Assembly (NCBI GenBank): GCA_963734575.1
Contig: CAVTHT010000004.1
Coordinates: forward strand, 1-64,000
Origin: CAIWHR01 sp963734575
Lineage (GTDB): Bacteria; Pseudomonadota; Gammaproteobacteria; Burkholderiales; Casimicrobiaceae
Reading direction: 5' to 3'
Length of the DNA: 64,000 nt
The position numbers and the translations under genes are program-made. Under the pieces are notes generated by a model. The model saw nothing but the letters and a program-made list of their open reading frames with translations, did not search any database and was not told the DNA's origin. Below, piece by piece: positions 15,305 to 24,831 of this stretch (its first letter is position 1; each line of letters begins with the position of its first letter).

Positions 15305-16752
15305 CCGTACGCGCCCTTCGTAACGTGAGCTACCGGCTCAAGGTTCCGCTGGCGATGTCCGCCGTGATCGTCGCCGTCGCGGCGATCGTCGCAGCGATTC
15401 TTGGCGCCAGAATCTACGCTGATGCGCGGACGGACCTGCTCTCGAACGCCGAGAGTCTCGGGCGCACGTTGTCGCGCGCACTGACGCCGATCATGCTGCG
15501 CGATGACGTGTGGCAGGCATACGAAGCAATCATGGCCCCTTTGGGCGGAGAAGGCGCACCGAAGGATCCTCACCGCTCTATCACCGTCGTCGACGCCGAC
15601 GGTCGCGTTTACGCCTCATCCGACCCGACGCGATTCCCGATGTTGGGCAGCGCCGCGCAAGGGATCGGCAGCGCTACCGCCAGGCTACTCGAGCGCGAGT
15701 CCGGTGGGGATGCGCGCGTAATCGAGGACACCGCAACCGATACCATCCTCGTTGCGGTGACGGTGAAGGCGGATGACGGCGCGCGTCTAGGGCACGTCGT
15801 ACTGAGCTACTCGCGCGATGTTTTCCTGCCGCGGTTCTTCTCGACGGTGCGACGCGTCGTGCTGTCCACCGTAGTAGCGCTCGCGATTCTGCTTCCTCTG
15901 GGCTGGTTCTTTGGCCGCCAGCTGGCGGCGCCGCTGGTGAATCTCGAGGGTGCGATGGCTCGAGTCGGGGATGCCGGGCCCGCCGAAGTTACTAGGGGGC
16001 TGCACCAGGGCACGGACGAAATCGGGCGCCTGAATGCGCGCTTCGAGCGGATGGTGCACGAACTCGAGGACAAGCGGCGCCTCGAACGCGAGATGCTGGC
16101 GGCTGACCGACTCGCAGCGATCGGGCGGCTGACGGCGGGCATCGCGCATGAGATCAACAACCCCCTTGCCGGGATGCTGACTGCCATCGACACGACGCGC
16201 AAGCACGGTCATCCGGACGCCGGCGTGGCCAAAACGCTCTCATTGATCGAGCGTGGGTTGCAGCAGGTCCGGCACACCGTCAGTGCATTGCTGGTTGAAG
16301 CCCGGCTGGAAACCCGACCATTGACGGCAGATGACATTAACGATGTCCGCACGCTGCTCGAACCCGAGGCAGAGGCTCGCAATCAACGACTCGAGTGGGA
16401 GAGCGACCTGACGGCACCCGTTTCACTGCCATCCACGTCCATCCGCCAGATACTTATCAATCTCGTGTTGAACGCGATTCAGGCTGCAGGTGAGGACGGC
16501 AATGTGTCGTGTCGCATCGCAGCCAATGACTCCGCATTGTCGCTTCGGGTGCGAAACGACGGACGTACGATCCCGGCGGAGCAGCTCGATCACATGTTCG
16601 AGCCCTTTGCCAGCGCGTCAGGCAATGGAAGCGGACTCGGCCTTTGGGTCACCTACCAGATCGTCGAGCAGCTTCGGGGCACGATTCAAGTGCGACCGGG
16701 GCCGCCGGAAACCGAATTCTGCGTGGCCTTGCCCGTCGGCGCTGCTGCATGA
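15301..16752 (+). CDS. aioS: Membrane sensor histidine kinase AioS
   Basis: A 483-residue kinase expected to be activated by arsenite-loaded AioX. Two membrane segments (about residues 14-36 and 180-205) flank a periplasmic sensor domain; a HAMP region follows (FGRQLAAPLVNLEGAMARV). The phosphoacceptor is in GIAHEINNPLAG, the N box in NLVLNAIQAAGE, and the G2 box in GNGSGLGLWVTY. The periplasmic domain is the likely contact for AioX. GTG start at 15301 overlaps the aioX stop; the gene overlaps aioR by ATGA, giving a tightly coupled aioXSR unit. Confidence 0.92.
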   Translation: MTVRALRNVSYRLKVPLAMSAVIVAVAAIVAAILGARIYADARTDLLSNAESLGRTLSRALTPIMLRDDVWQAYEAIMAPLGGEGAPKDPHRSITVVDADGRVYASSDPTRFPMLGSAAQGIGSATARLLERESGGDARVIEDTATDTILVAVTVKADDGARLGHVVLSYSRDVFLPRFFSTVRRVVLSTVVALAILLPLGWFFGRQLAAPLVNLEGAMARVGDAGPAEVTRGLHQGTDEIGRLNARFERMVHELEDKRRLEREMLAADRLAAIGRLTAGIAHEINNPLAGMLTAIDTTRKHGHPDAGVAKTLSLIERGLQQVRHTVSALLVEARLETRPLTADDINDVRTLLEPEAEARNQRLEWESDLTAPVSLPSTSIRQILINLVLNAIQAAGEDGNVSCRIAANDSALSLRVRNDGRTIPAEQLDHMFEPFASASGNGSGLGLWVTYQIVEQLRGTIQVRPGPPETEFCVALPVGAAA

Positions 16753-18086
16753 TCGCGAAGCTCTGCCTTATCGAAGACGACCCGATCATGGGGGAATCGC
16801 TACACGATCGGCTCCTGCTCGAGGGATTCGGATGCGATTGGCACCGCACCGGCACTGCCGCGCTCGAATCCCTGGGACACGAGCACTACGCAGCGGTGGT
16901 GTCAGACATCCGCCTGCCCGACCTTTCGGGAGAGGCGGTATTCCGCCGAGCACTGGAGATTACTCCGCACGCACCCCCGTTCGTATTCGTCACCGCCTAC
17001 GGCTCTATCGATCGGGCGGTCGAGTTGCTCAAGCTCGGCGCTGCCGATTATGTGACGAAGCCGTTCGATGTCGAACAGCTCATCGGGAAGTTGAGGGTGC
17101 TCGCGGAAGTACCCGAGCCAATTCCTCCTCGTGAATCATCGCGTGAACTTGGCACGTCTGACGCCATGCGCCGTATCGAGGAGCTTCTGCCGCGTATCTC
17201 GGACCGCGCAGATACGGTGCTCGTCACCGGAGAATCGGGCGTCGGCAAGGAGCGTGTCGCCCAGCTGCTGCACCGCTTTGGCGATCCCGCTGGAACCGCG
17301 CCGTTCATCGCCGTGAACTGCGCCGCCCTGAGCGAATCTTTGCTCGAGACCGAGTTGTTCGGCCATGAACGGGGTGCGTTTACGGGCGCCATACGGGCGC
17401 GGCGGGGCGTCTTTGAACAAGCCGAAGGCGGGACGCTATTCCTGGACGAGGTCGGCGAGATGACGCCGGCGATGCAGGCCAAGCTTCTGCGCGCCATCCA
17501 GGAACGGGAAATCGTGCGCGTTGGCGGCGAGAAGCGAATCGACGTCAAGCTGCGCCTGGTATGCGCTACCAACCGCGATCCGCAGGCTTTGGTGGACGAA
17601 GGTCGCTTCCGGCGCGATCTGTTCTATCGCATCAACACCATCCACCTTCGGATTCCACCTCTCCGCGAGCGTCGCGACGACATTCTCTGGTTCGGTCGCC
17701 TGTTTCTCGCGGAGAGGGCCGCCGCGGACGGCGATGCGAAGCGTCTGGGCGTTGCCGCCGAATCTGCCCTGCTCGGACACTCCTGGCCAGGAAACATACG
17801 CGAGCTGCGTCACGCGATCGAACGTGCGTGCATTCTGGCGCGCCGGTCGACGGTCGAGCCGCCTGACCTCTTCGAGCAGCCGGGTAGCGAAGCATCCGCA
17901 GTGCCGGAGCCGGGTGACTCGATGCTCAACGATTATCTGCAGCGTTGCGAGCGCTACTTCATTCTCGAGACGCTCGAGAGGCATGGCTGGCAAATCGGCA
18001 CCACCGCAAAGGTGCTCGCGATCAGTCGAAAGAGTCTGTGGGAGCGGATGCGGAGACTGGGAATTGCTGCACCCGAGGAGCCGTGA
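16749..18086 (+). CDS. aioR: Sigma-54 dependent response regulator AioR
   Basis: The 445-residue NtrC-type activator has a receiver domain (LIEDDPIMGESL, phosphoacceptor Asp in VSDIRLPDLSG, Lys in TKPFD), an AAA+ domain with Walker A GESGVGKE, the sigma-54 contact loop GAFTGA and Walker B GGTLFLDEVGEM, and a C-terminal Fis-type helix-turn-helix (IGTTAKVLAISRKSLWERMRRLG). It is expected to bind the inverted repeats upstream of aioB and activate the -24/-12 promoter there. ATG at 16749 overlaps aioS. It is the last gene before the tRNA-Pro. Confidence 0.93.
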   Translation: MIAKLCLIEDDPIMGESLHDRLLLEGFGCDWHRTGTAALESLGHEHYAAVVSDIRLPDLSGEAVFRRALEITPHAPPFVFVTAYGSIDRAVELLKLGAADYVTKPFDVEQLIGKLRVLAEVPEPIPPRESSRELGTSDAMRRIEELLPRISDRADTVLVTGESGVGKERVAQLLHRFGDPAGTAPFIAVNCAALSESLLETELFGHERGAFTGAIRARRGVFEQAEGGTLFLDEVGEMTPAMQAKLLRAIQEREIVRVGGEKRIDVKLRLVCATNRDPQALVDEGRFRRDLFYRINTIHLRIPPLRERRDDILWFGRLFLAERAAADGDAKRLGVAAESALLGHSWPGNIRELRHAIERACILARRSTVEPPDLFEQPGSEASAVPEPGDSMLNDYLQRCERYFILETLERHGWQIGTTAKVLAISRKSLWERMRRLGIAAPEEP

Positions 18087-18258
18087 GGGGAAATCACTTT
18101 CAGCGCAAGCTTGTTGCTGCGAGACCTACGCCCGGGCTTTGCGCCGCTGTCGGCGAGGCCGCGCCGATTACGCCGCCGAAATTGGCGCAGATTTGATGCA
18201 GATTGCGGCTCGCAGCTCGGGTCGGGTGCGGCCGCCATCCCCCTTCGTAGGGGAAAGG

Positions 18259-18335
18259 TGGTCGGGGTGAGAGGATTCGAACCTCCGGCCTCTACGTCCC
18301 GAACGTAGCGCTCTACCAGGCTAAGCTACACCCCG
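18259..18335 (-). tRNA. tRNA-Pro (anticodon CGG)
   Basis: The minus strand folds as a 77-base cloverleaf: acceptor arm CGGGGTG/CACCCCG, D arm with AGCCTGGTAGAGC, anticodon stem CTACG/CGTAG around loop TTCGGGA (anticodon CGG, proline), T arm with GGTTCGAATCC, and an encoded ACCA tail (18259-18262). The 3' end points toward the arsenic region. Confidence 0.95.
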
Positions 18336-18495
18336 ATGGCCGAGCATTTCTTTCGTGTTCCGCGCGGCGGGAATGTGGCGGTCCGCGAGGCTTCGCAGTA
18401 CGGCAAGGTGAGGCGTCGCCGCGGGCCCGACCGATCTTGCGTGCTGACCTTGGCTTGCGATTGCTGCCTACGGCTCGTGGCCGCACGCGCAAAGG

Positions 18496-19465
18496 TCAGT
18501 AGGATCGGTGCGCTGCGAAGGACGCTAATTCTAGCAGAGTTTGCCGGTGCGGAGAATCGGGCAGGGTCTGCACGCAGGCCACTGCCGCAGCACTTTCACG
18601 CTCGGCGCGGTCGCGTGCGTACTGCAGTGCGCCGGTGCGCGCCAGCACCTGCACGACCGGCTCGAAGTCGGTGATGCCGCCGCCCTGGATCGCGCCGCGC
18701 ACGATCGCCACGTCCTGCGCGCTGCCGATTTCGAGCGCGCGGATCAGGGGCAGGGTCATCTTGCCTTCGGCGAGATCGTCGCCGAGGCTCTTGCCGATCG
18801 CATCGAGGTCGCCCGAGTAGTCGAGCACGTCGTCGACGAGCTGGAACGCCGTCCCGAGATGCATGCCGTAACGTGCGAGGGCGTCCTCGCGCTCCGGCGT
18901 TGCCGCTGCGATCACCGCGCCGAGCCGCGCAGCGGCCTCGAAGAGCTTGGCGGTCTTGCGCTCGATGACCTCGAAGTACGCGTTCTCGGCGAGGTCCAGG
19001 TCGCCCGAGTTCATGAGCTGCAACACCTCGCCCGCGGCGATCGTGTTCGTCGTTTGTGAGAGCACGTCGAGCACCCGCATGGACCCGACCGTCACCATGA
19101 GCTGGAACGCGCGCGAGTAGAGGAAGTCACCGACCAGCACGCTCGCGGCATTCCCGAAGCGGGCGTTGGCGGTGGCGCTGCCGCGCCGCAGGTCGGACTC
19201 GTCCACGACGTCGTCGTGCAGCAGCGTGGCCGTGTGGATCATCTCGACCACGGCGGCGAGCGTGTAGTGATCGCGCCCTGCGGTAGCCGCAGGCGTTCGC
19301 GGCCATCAGGAGCAGCGCCGGGCGCAGGCGCTTGCCGCCGGCGTTCACGATGTAGTCGGCCACCTGCCGCACCAGCGCCACGTCGGAGTCGAGGCTCTGG
19401 TGGAGCACGCGGTCGACTTCCCGCATCTCGGGAGCGATGGCGTTTATGACGTGCTGGATCGGCAA
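18496..19465 (-). CDS. ispB: Octaprenyl diphosphate synthase (one frameshift)
   Basis: This trans-polyprenyl synthase makes the quinone side chain. The first aspartate motif is in LLHDDVVDESDLRRG and the second in LVDDVLDYSGD. The N-terminal half (IQHVINAIAPEMREVDRVL to AANACGY) and the remainder (from YTLAAVVEMIHTATLLHDD) are in different frames; the shift is at about 19278-19287 and fits one extra base in the GGG of CGCAGGGCGC. Corrected length is about 322 residues. The start is a TTG at 19465 or an upstream site and is uncertain. It is divergent from rplU-rpmA, a standard arrangement. Confidence 0.88.
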
Positions 19466-19664
19466 GGCGGCGGGTCGAATCGGAGCGGGCGGGGGCCGCG
19501 ATCAAGCGATCGGGCGCGGGAAGCGCGCGAATTGTAACCGATGGGCTGGGGGCTCTCCGGAGGTGCTCCCGGGGGCGGAGCAGGAGCGCCCAGGGGCGCC
19601 AGGGCCCCTGCGGCGCCCTGGCGCGGAGTTCGCGAACCGCTTGCCGTGCGGGCGTGGAGGCGCT

Positions 19665-19694
19665 TTGACAGCCGAGGGCCTAAGGCTTTATAAT
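19665..19694 (+). promoter_or_regulatory. Sigma-70 promoter of rplU-rpmA
   Basis: TTGACA at 19665-19670 and TATAAT at 19689-19694 are perfect consensus boxes with an 18-base spacer. They lie 65 bases upstream of rplU. Confidence 0.85.
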
Positions 19695-19759
19695 TTAAGG
19701 CTTTCCGCGATAGGCGCGGGGAAACGAACAGAAACACGCAGCACGTAAGGAGTCCATCC

Positions 19760-20071
19760 ATGTACGCGGTCATAAAAACCGGCGGCAAGCAGTACAAGGT
19801 TGCCCCCGGCGAAAACCTCAAAGTAGAACAGATACCGGCGGACGTGGGCGCGCAAATCATTCTCGACCAGGTCCTGATGGTCGGGGAAGGCGAGAGCGTC
19901 CGCCTCGGTCAACCCATTGTCGATGGCGCCACGGTGAAGGCCACCGTGGTCGCGCACGGCCGCGGCGAGAAGATCCGCATCTTCAAGATGCGCCGGCGCA
20001 AGCACTACCAGAAGCACCAGGGCCATCGCCAGGGCTACACCGAGCTCAAGATCGACAGCATCGACGGCTGA
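19760..20071 (+). CDS. rplU: 50S ribosomal protein L21
   Basis: The 103-residue product starts MYAVIKTGGKQYKVAPGE and ends with the conserved KMRRRKHYQKHQGHRQGYTELKI segment split here by its typical basic run. AAGGAG precedes the ATG. It is a small protein of the large ribosomal subunit, cotranscribed with rpmA 35 bases downstream from the strong promoter at 19665. Confidence 0.98.
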   Translation: MYAVIKTGGKQYKVAPGENLKVEQIPADVGAQIILDQVLMVGEGESVRLGQPIVDGATVKATVVAHGRGEKIRIFKMRRRKHYQKHQGHRQGYTELKIDSIDG

Positions 20072-20106
20072 GCGCGCAACGCACCCAGGAAACGGAGCAC
20101 CCACTC

Positions 20107-20376
20107 ATGGCACACAAAAAGGCAGGCGGCAGCTCGCGCAACGGCCGCGATTCACACTCGAAGCGCCTCGGCGTCAAGACGTACGGCGGGCAGGCGATCA
20201 CGGCGGGCAGCATCATCGTGCGCCAGCGCGGCACCAAGATCCACCCCGGCACCAACGTCGGCATGGGCAAGGACCACACGCTGTTCGCGCTCGTGCCCGG
20301 CACCGTGGAGTTCGCGACCAAGGGCAAGGAAAAGCGCAAGCTCGTCAGCGTGCTTCCGCAGGCCGACGCCGCCTGA
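20107..20376 (+). CDS. rpmA: 50S ribosomal protein L27
   Basis: The 89-residue product begins MAHKKAGGSSRNGRDSHSKR, the typical L27 N terminus that reaches toward the peptidyl-transferase centre, and contains GSIIVRQRGTKIHPGTNVG. In many betaproteobacteria obgE follows; here a terminator follows and the next genes are lptG-lptF on the other strand. Confidence 0.98.
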   Translation: MAHKKAGGSSRNGRDSHSKRLGVKTYGGQAITAGSIIVRQRGTKIHPGTNVGMGKDHTLFALVPGTVEFATKGKEKRKLVSVLPQADAA

Positions 20377-20400
20377 GCTCGCACGACATCGCACGACAGG

Positions 20401-20425
20401 AGCCCCGGTCCGCCGGGGCTTTTTG
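20401..20425 (+). terminator. Terminator after rpmA
   Basis: AGCCCCGG-TCCG-CCGGGGCT is a perfect 8-base-pair hairpin followed by TTTTT, 25 bases past the rpmA stop. Confidence 0.9.
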
Positions 20426-20428
20426 TTT

Positions 20429-20467
20429 GTGGGTCGGCCTTCAGCTTGTGGGTCAGGCTTCAGCTTG
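20429..20467. repeat. Two degenerate copies of the GGCTTCAGC repeat element
   Basis: GTGGGTCGGCCTTCAGCTT and GTGGGTCAGGCTTCAGCTT follow each other directly. They match the reverse complement of the element found in clusters at 25.98-26.22 kb and 38.59-38.91 kb. They sit between the rpmA terminator and the lptG stop. Confidence 0.65.
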
Positions 20468-20551
20468 ACTCGTGCTCGGTTGAGCGCTCGAGGCGCGCCT
20501 GCGGGATCTGCATCGAAGACGACTTGCAGCCTCGCCCGCACCACCGCGTTG

Positions 20552-21634
20552 CTATCGCCGCTCGAGAAACCACAGCATCGTCGCAGCGACGCTGACGAAA
20601 ACGAACAACGGGAAGATGGCCGAAAAGAGCGGCGGCCAATCGTTGAGCAGGCCGAGGTTCGTGAAGAGTCGGCCCAGCAGGAAGAAGGCGAGGCCGAGCA
20701 TCGTCCCCGCGAAGATGCGCGATCCGACGCCGCCCGAACGCCGCTGAATGTACGCGAACGGCAGCGCGAGGATCATCATCACGACGACCGCCGCGGGGTA
20801 GAACACCTTGTTCCAGAAGGCGATCTCGAAACGGGTCGTCTTCTGCGCGCTGCCGCCGAGGATGCGCATGTTGTCCCACAGGGTGTTGAGCTCCAGCCGT
20901 TCCGGCGCGACCTGGTACACCGTCAGCAACGACGGCCGCAGGATGGTGTCCCACGGCTGGCTCGGCGCACTGGTGGTGCGCGTGGCATCGGCGCCCATCT
21001 CGGTCGTGCGCACGTTGGTGAGTTGCCAGCGACCGTCGTCGCCGAATTTCCCCGACTCGGCCACGCGCAGCGCCTTGAGCCGCATGTCGCGATCGAACTC
21101 GTAGATGCGCACGCCGACGAGCGTCATGTCGGAGAGCACGCCGCGGATGTTGACGAACGTCTGATCCTGCTTGAACCAGAACCCGGAACGGAACTGCTGC
21201 GCCACCACGCGCGGAGCATCCCCGCGCGTCTGCACACGCAGGTGCTGGGCGAGACGATCGGCGGGGGGAGCGACGTATTCGCCGGCCAGGAAGGTCGCGA
21301 GGGCGAGCGGGATGCCGATGCGCACCAGCGCCCACGACACCTGCAGGAGCGACGCGCCGGATGCGCGCATGACCGTGTACTCGGAATTCGCCACGAGCTG
21401 CGCCATCGCGAACAGCGTACCGATCAGCGCGGCGACGGGAAAGAGCTCGTACATGCGCGCGGGCAGCTGCAGCGCGACGAACAGCGCCGCGCTGCCGAGG
21501 GTGTAGCCGCCGCGTCCGACGTCGCCGAGCTCGTGGATCAGGTCGAAGAACGCGAAGAGCGACACCAGCGCCGCGAAGATCAGCATCACGGCCGCGAGGA
21601 CTTCGCGTCCGATGTAGCGCGTCAGGAGCTTCAT
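20552..21634 (-). CDS. lptG: LPS export ABC permease LptG
   Basis: The 360-residue membrane protein starts MKLLTRYIGREVLAAVMLIF and has the three N-terminal and three C-terminal membrane helices around a periplasmic beta-jellyroll of the YjgP/YjgQ family. With LptF and LptB it extracts LPS from the inner membrane and passes it to LptC. Motifs such as GVGSRIFAGTMLGLAFFLLGRL near the C terminus are typical. It overlaps lptF by ATGA. Confidence 0.94.
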   Translation of the reverse strand: MKLLTRYIGREVLAAVMLIFAALVSLFAFFDLIHELGDVGRGGYTLGSAALFVALQLPARMYELFPVAALIGTLFAMAQLVANSEYTVMRASGASLLQVSWALVRIGIPLALATFLAGEYVAPPADRLAQHLRVQTRGDAPRVVAQQFRSGFWFKQDQTFVNIRGVLSDMTLVGVRIYEFDRDMRLKALRVAESGKFGDDGRWQLTNVRTTEMGADATRTTSAPSQPWDTILRPSLLTVYQVAPERLELNTLWDNMRILGGSAQKTTRFEIAFWNKVFYPAAVVVMMILALPFAYIQRRSGGVGSRIFAGTMLGLAFFLLGRLFTNLGLLNDWPPLFSAIFPLFVFVSVAATMLWFLERR

Positions 21635-22722
21635 GCGGCCGGCGTGCTCGCGGTCGCGCGGGCGAAGCGACGCAGACCCTGGCCACGATTGAACAGCACG
21701 AGCCCCAGCGCCGCCGCGATCGCATGGGGCAGCACCAGTCCGAGCCAGAAATCGAGCCGTCCCTGCGCGATGAAGCTCTGCACGATGTTGAGGCAGTTGC
21801 TGTAGACCATGTACAGCAGCGCCGCGGCGACGAGATTGAACGAGCGGCCCATCCGCGGATTCACGTACGCGAGCGGCACCGCCAGCAGCGTCAGCACGAG
21901 CGCGGAGATCGGGACGGAGAGGCGCCAGAAGAGCTCGGCCTTTTCGGGGCCGCCGCCCGCGACGAGCCCCGGCGTGGGGATCGCCTTCGTCGACGCCGGG
22001 ATCGCGCGCTGCTCGGCGGGCTCGATCCGCCGCCCGAGCTGCTCGAACTCCACGACGCGGAAATCGGCGGTGCCCGCGTGGCCTTCGTAGCGCCGGCCAT
22101 CCTCGAGCACGATGAAGCGATCGCCGTTGGGCATCTCCTGCAGCGTTCCCGATGCCGCAACGGTGGTGACGTCCTGGCCTTCGTCGATCGAATGCAGGAA
22201 GACGTTGCGGATGGTGCCGTTGAGCGGGTTCAGCGCCTCGATGAACACCACGAGGTTCGCGCGCCGGAACTCCTTGAACAGCCCCGGGGCGACCAGCACG
22301 AACTCGTCGCGCGTCTCGAGCTGGCGCTCGTATTCGAGCTTGCGCTGCTCCGCCCACGGGGAGAGATAGAGCGACAGCCCGAGGATCGCGATCAGGAACG
22401 GGGTGGCGAACAGCAGGATCGGGGGCAGCCACGCCAGCGGGCCCTGACCCGACGACATCCACACGATCATCTCGCTGTCGCGATGCCAGCGCGACAGGGT
22501 GAGCAGGACGGTCAGGAACAGCGTGACCGACAGCAGGATATTGAAATAGAACAGCGCGTTGAAGCCGAGCAGGGCGACGATCCCCTCCGGCGCCACGGCC
22601 CCGCCGGCTGCCCGGGCGAGTAGGCGGAGGACCAGATTGGTGAAAAGGATCGCGAGCAGGACGATGAACAGCCCCACCGCCGTCGCCGTGAGCTCCCGCA
22701 CGAGGCTGCGACGAAAAATCAT
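21631..22722 (-). CDS. lptF: LPS export ABC permease LptF
   Basis: The 363-residue product starts MIFRRSLVRELTATAVGLFI and is the partner permease of LptG. It shares the family layout: helices at the N terminus, a periplasmic domain including VLEDGRRYEGHAGTADFRVV, and C-terminal helices with LAVPLAYVNPRMGRSFN. lptF-lptG is divergent from pepA, with about 100 bases between. Confidence 0.94.
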   Translation of the reverse strand: MIFRRSLVRELTATAVGLFIVLLAILFTNLVLRLLARAAGGAVAPEGIVALLGFNALFYFNILLSVTLFLTVLLTLSRWHRDSEMIVWMSSGQGPLAWLPPILLFATPFLIAILGLSLYLSPWAEQRKLEYERQLETRDEFVLVAPGLFKEFRRANLVVFIEALNPLNGTIRNVFLHSIDEGQDVTTVAASGTLQEMPNGDRFIVLEDGRRYEGHAGTADFRVVEFEQLGRRIEPAEQRAIPASTKAIPTPGLVAGGGPEKAELFWRLSVPISALVLTLLAVPLAYVNPRMGRSFNLVAAALLYMVYSNCLNIVQSFIAQGRLDFWLGLVLPHAIAAALGLVLFNRGQGLRRFARATASTPAA

Positions 22723-22737
22723 GACGCGTGGGAAATT

Positions 22738-22767
22738 TTGACTTTTTTTGCTCTTTTTGCCGATAAT
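22738..22767 (+). promoter_or_regulatory. Probable sigma-70 promoter of pepA
   Basis: TTGACT (22738-22743) and GATAAT (22762-22767) are separated by 18 T-rich bases and lie 55 bases before pepA. Confidence 0.6.
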
Positions 22768-22821
22768 GCCGGCCTGTCGGCCCGGGGGCAATAAAAAGCA
22801 ACGTTCGGAGCGTGGAGAGCG

Positions 22822-24321
22822 ATGGAATTTACCATAAAAAGTGGGAGTCCCGAGAAACAGCGCAGCGCCTGCGTGGTGGTCGGCGTCTTCGATAACCGCA
22901 AGCTTTCGCTGTCGGCAGAGCTCATCGACCGCGCCTCCAACGGTTATATCAGCGAAATCATTCGCCGCGGCGACATGGAGGGCAAGCTGGGCAGCACGCT
23001 GCTCCTGCACAATGTCCGCGGCACGCTGGCCGACCGGGTGCTGCTGGTGGGGCTCGGCAAGGAGCGGGACTTCCGGGACAAGGAGTTCCGCAGCGCCATC
23101 CGCTCGTCGGTCAAGCTGCTGAACGAAACCGGTTCCTACGAGGCGGTGCTCTACCTCACCGAGGAAAAGGTGAAGCGGCGCGAGGTCGCGTGGCGCGTCG
23201 AGCACGCCGTGATGGTGGCGATGGAATCGGTGTATCGCTTCGAGCAGATGAAAAGCCAGCCGACCGAAGTGCGCCGGCCGCTGCGCAAGCTCACGCTCTC
23301 CGTGCCGCAACGCTCCGATCTCGCCGCCGGCGAAGCCGCCGCGGAGCGCGGACTGGCGATCGCGCGCGGCATGGAGCTCACCCGCGACCTCGGCAACCTG
23401 CCGGGCAATATCTGTACGCCGACCTATCTCGGCGAGCGGGCGCTGCAGATGGCGCAGGAACACCCCGATCTCAAGGTGACCGTGCTCGAGCGGCCGCAGA
23501 TCGAGGAACTCGGGATGGGCTCGTTCCTTGCCGTCAGCAACGGCAGCGACCAGCCGCCGCGATTCATCGTGTTCGAGTACAACGGGAGCGCGCGCAAGAC
23601 GAAGCCGGTGGTGCTCGTGGGCAAGGGCATCACCTTCGACACGGGCGGCATCTCCATCAAGCCCAGCGCCGACATGGATCACATGAAGTACGACATGTGC
23701 GGTGCCGCCGCCGTGTTCGGTACGTTCAAGGCCATCGTCGAGCTCAAGGCCAAGGTCAACCTCGTGGGGCTCGTCGCCGCGTGCGAGAACATGCCGTCGG
23801 GCCGTGCGACCAAGCCGGGTGATATCGTCAAGAGCATGTCGGGGCAGACCGTGGAGATCCTCAACACCGACGCGGAAGGGCGTCTCGTGCTCGCCGACGC
23901 GCTGACTTACGCGGAGCGCTACGAGCCCGAGGCCGTCGTCGACATCGCCACGCTCACCGGCGCGATGGTGATCGCGCTCGGCCACGTTGCGTGCGGCGTG
24001 TTCAGCAACAACGACGGGCTCGCGCGGGCGCTACTCGCGGCCGGCGACGACGCCTACGACCGCGGCTGGCAGATGCCCGTGTGGGACGACTACCAGGAAG
24101 GGCTCAACAGCAACTTCGCCGATTTCGCGAACATCGCCGGACGGGCAGGCGGGAGCATCACCGCCGCGTGCTTCCTGTCGCGCTTCACCAAGAAGTACGA
24201 GTGGGCGCATCTCGACATCGCCGGGATCGCGTGGAAGGAAGGCAAGGACAAGGGCGCCACCGGGCGGCCCGTCCCGATGCTCACCACGTGGCTGTTGTCG
24301 CAGGCGAGTGCGCCAGCCTGA
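22822..24321 (+). CDS. pepA: Leucyl aminopeptidase, M17 family
   Basis: A cytosolic dizinc/manganese exopeptidase of 499 residues. The metal-binding and catalytic signatures are VGKGITFDTGGISIKPS, DMCGAAAVFG and the family motif NTDAEGRLVLADAL. GWQMPVWDDYQEGLNSNFADFANI and GRAGGSITAACFL in the C-terminal domain also fit. It begins the pepA-holC-DUF2486-valS series common in Burkholderiales. The gene is intact. Confidence 0.97.
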   Translation: MEFTIKSGSPEKQRSACVVVGVFDNRKLSLSAELIDRASNGYISEIIRRGDMEGKLGSTLLLHNVRGTLADRVLLVGLGKERDFRDKEFRSAIRSSVKLLNETGSYEAVLYLTEEKVKRREVAWRVEHAVMVAMESVYRFEQMKSQPTEVRRPLRKLTLSVPQRSDLAAGEAAAERGLAIARGMELTRDLGNLPGNICTPTYLGERALQMAQEHPDLKVTVLERPQIEELGMGSFLAVSNGSDQPPRFIVFEYNGSARKTKPVVLVGKGITFDTGGISIKPSADMDHMKYDMCGAAAVFGTFKAIVELKAKVNLVGLVAACENMPSGRATKPGDIVKSMSGQTVEILNTDAEGRLVLADALTYAERYEPEAVVDIATLTGAMVIALGHVACGVFSNNDGLARALLAAGDDAYDRGWQMPVWDDYQEGLNSNFADFANIAGRAGGSITAACFLSRFTKKYEWAHLDIAGIAWKEGKDKGATGRPVPMLTTWLLSQASAPA

Positions 24322-24334
24322 TGCCTGCTGCTGC

Positions 24335-24760
24335 GTGACCACGATCGATTTCTATACCCGCTGCAGCGATCCGCTGCGTGTCGTGGTGCAGCTCGTCGCG
24401 AAGGCCTGGCCGCAGCACGGGCACGTGCGCGTGCTGACCGCCGACGAGGCCATGACCGAGCTCCTCGATGGCCTGATGTGGAAATGGCCCGCGACCGGCT
24501 TCCTCCCGCATTGCCGCCTGGCGAGTCCACTCGCCGCGGAAACGCCGATCATCGTCGATCACACGCCGGAGCACCGCGGTCCTGCAGCGGTGCTCGTCAA
24601 CCTGCAACCGGTGCCGCCGGGGTTCTTCTCGCGCTTCGAGCGCCTGGCGGAGATCGTCGCCGACGATGCCGCCACGATGGTTGCGGGCCGCGAACGGTGG
24701 AAGTACTACAAGGAGCGCGGCTACGAATTGCGCGCCCACGACCTCGGCGAGCGCGCGTGA
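24335..24760 (+). CDS. holC: DNA polymerase III chi subunit
   Basis: The 141-residue protein begins (GTG start) VTTIDFYTRCSDPLRVVVQLVAKAW. Chi links the clamp loader to SSB. Family features include RVLTADEAMTELLDGLMW, FLPHCRLASP and ERWKYYKERGYELRAHDL. The GTG at 24335 is chosen because homology begins there; it is 13 bases past the pepA stop. Confidence 0.9.
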   Translation: MTTIDFYTRCSDPLRVVVQLVAKAWPQHGHVRVLTADEAMTELLDGLMWKWPATGFLPHCRLASPLAAETPIIVDHTPEHRGPAAVLVNLQPVPPGFFSRFERLAEIVADDAATMVAGRERWKYYKERGYELRAHDLGERA

Positions 24761-24831
24761 TGCACGCATGTCGCTCGCATCGACCGTCGCGCGGCGTAAC
24801 GCACGCCGGTACGCATTGACCACGCATTGAC

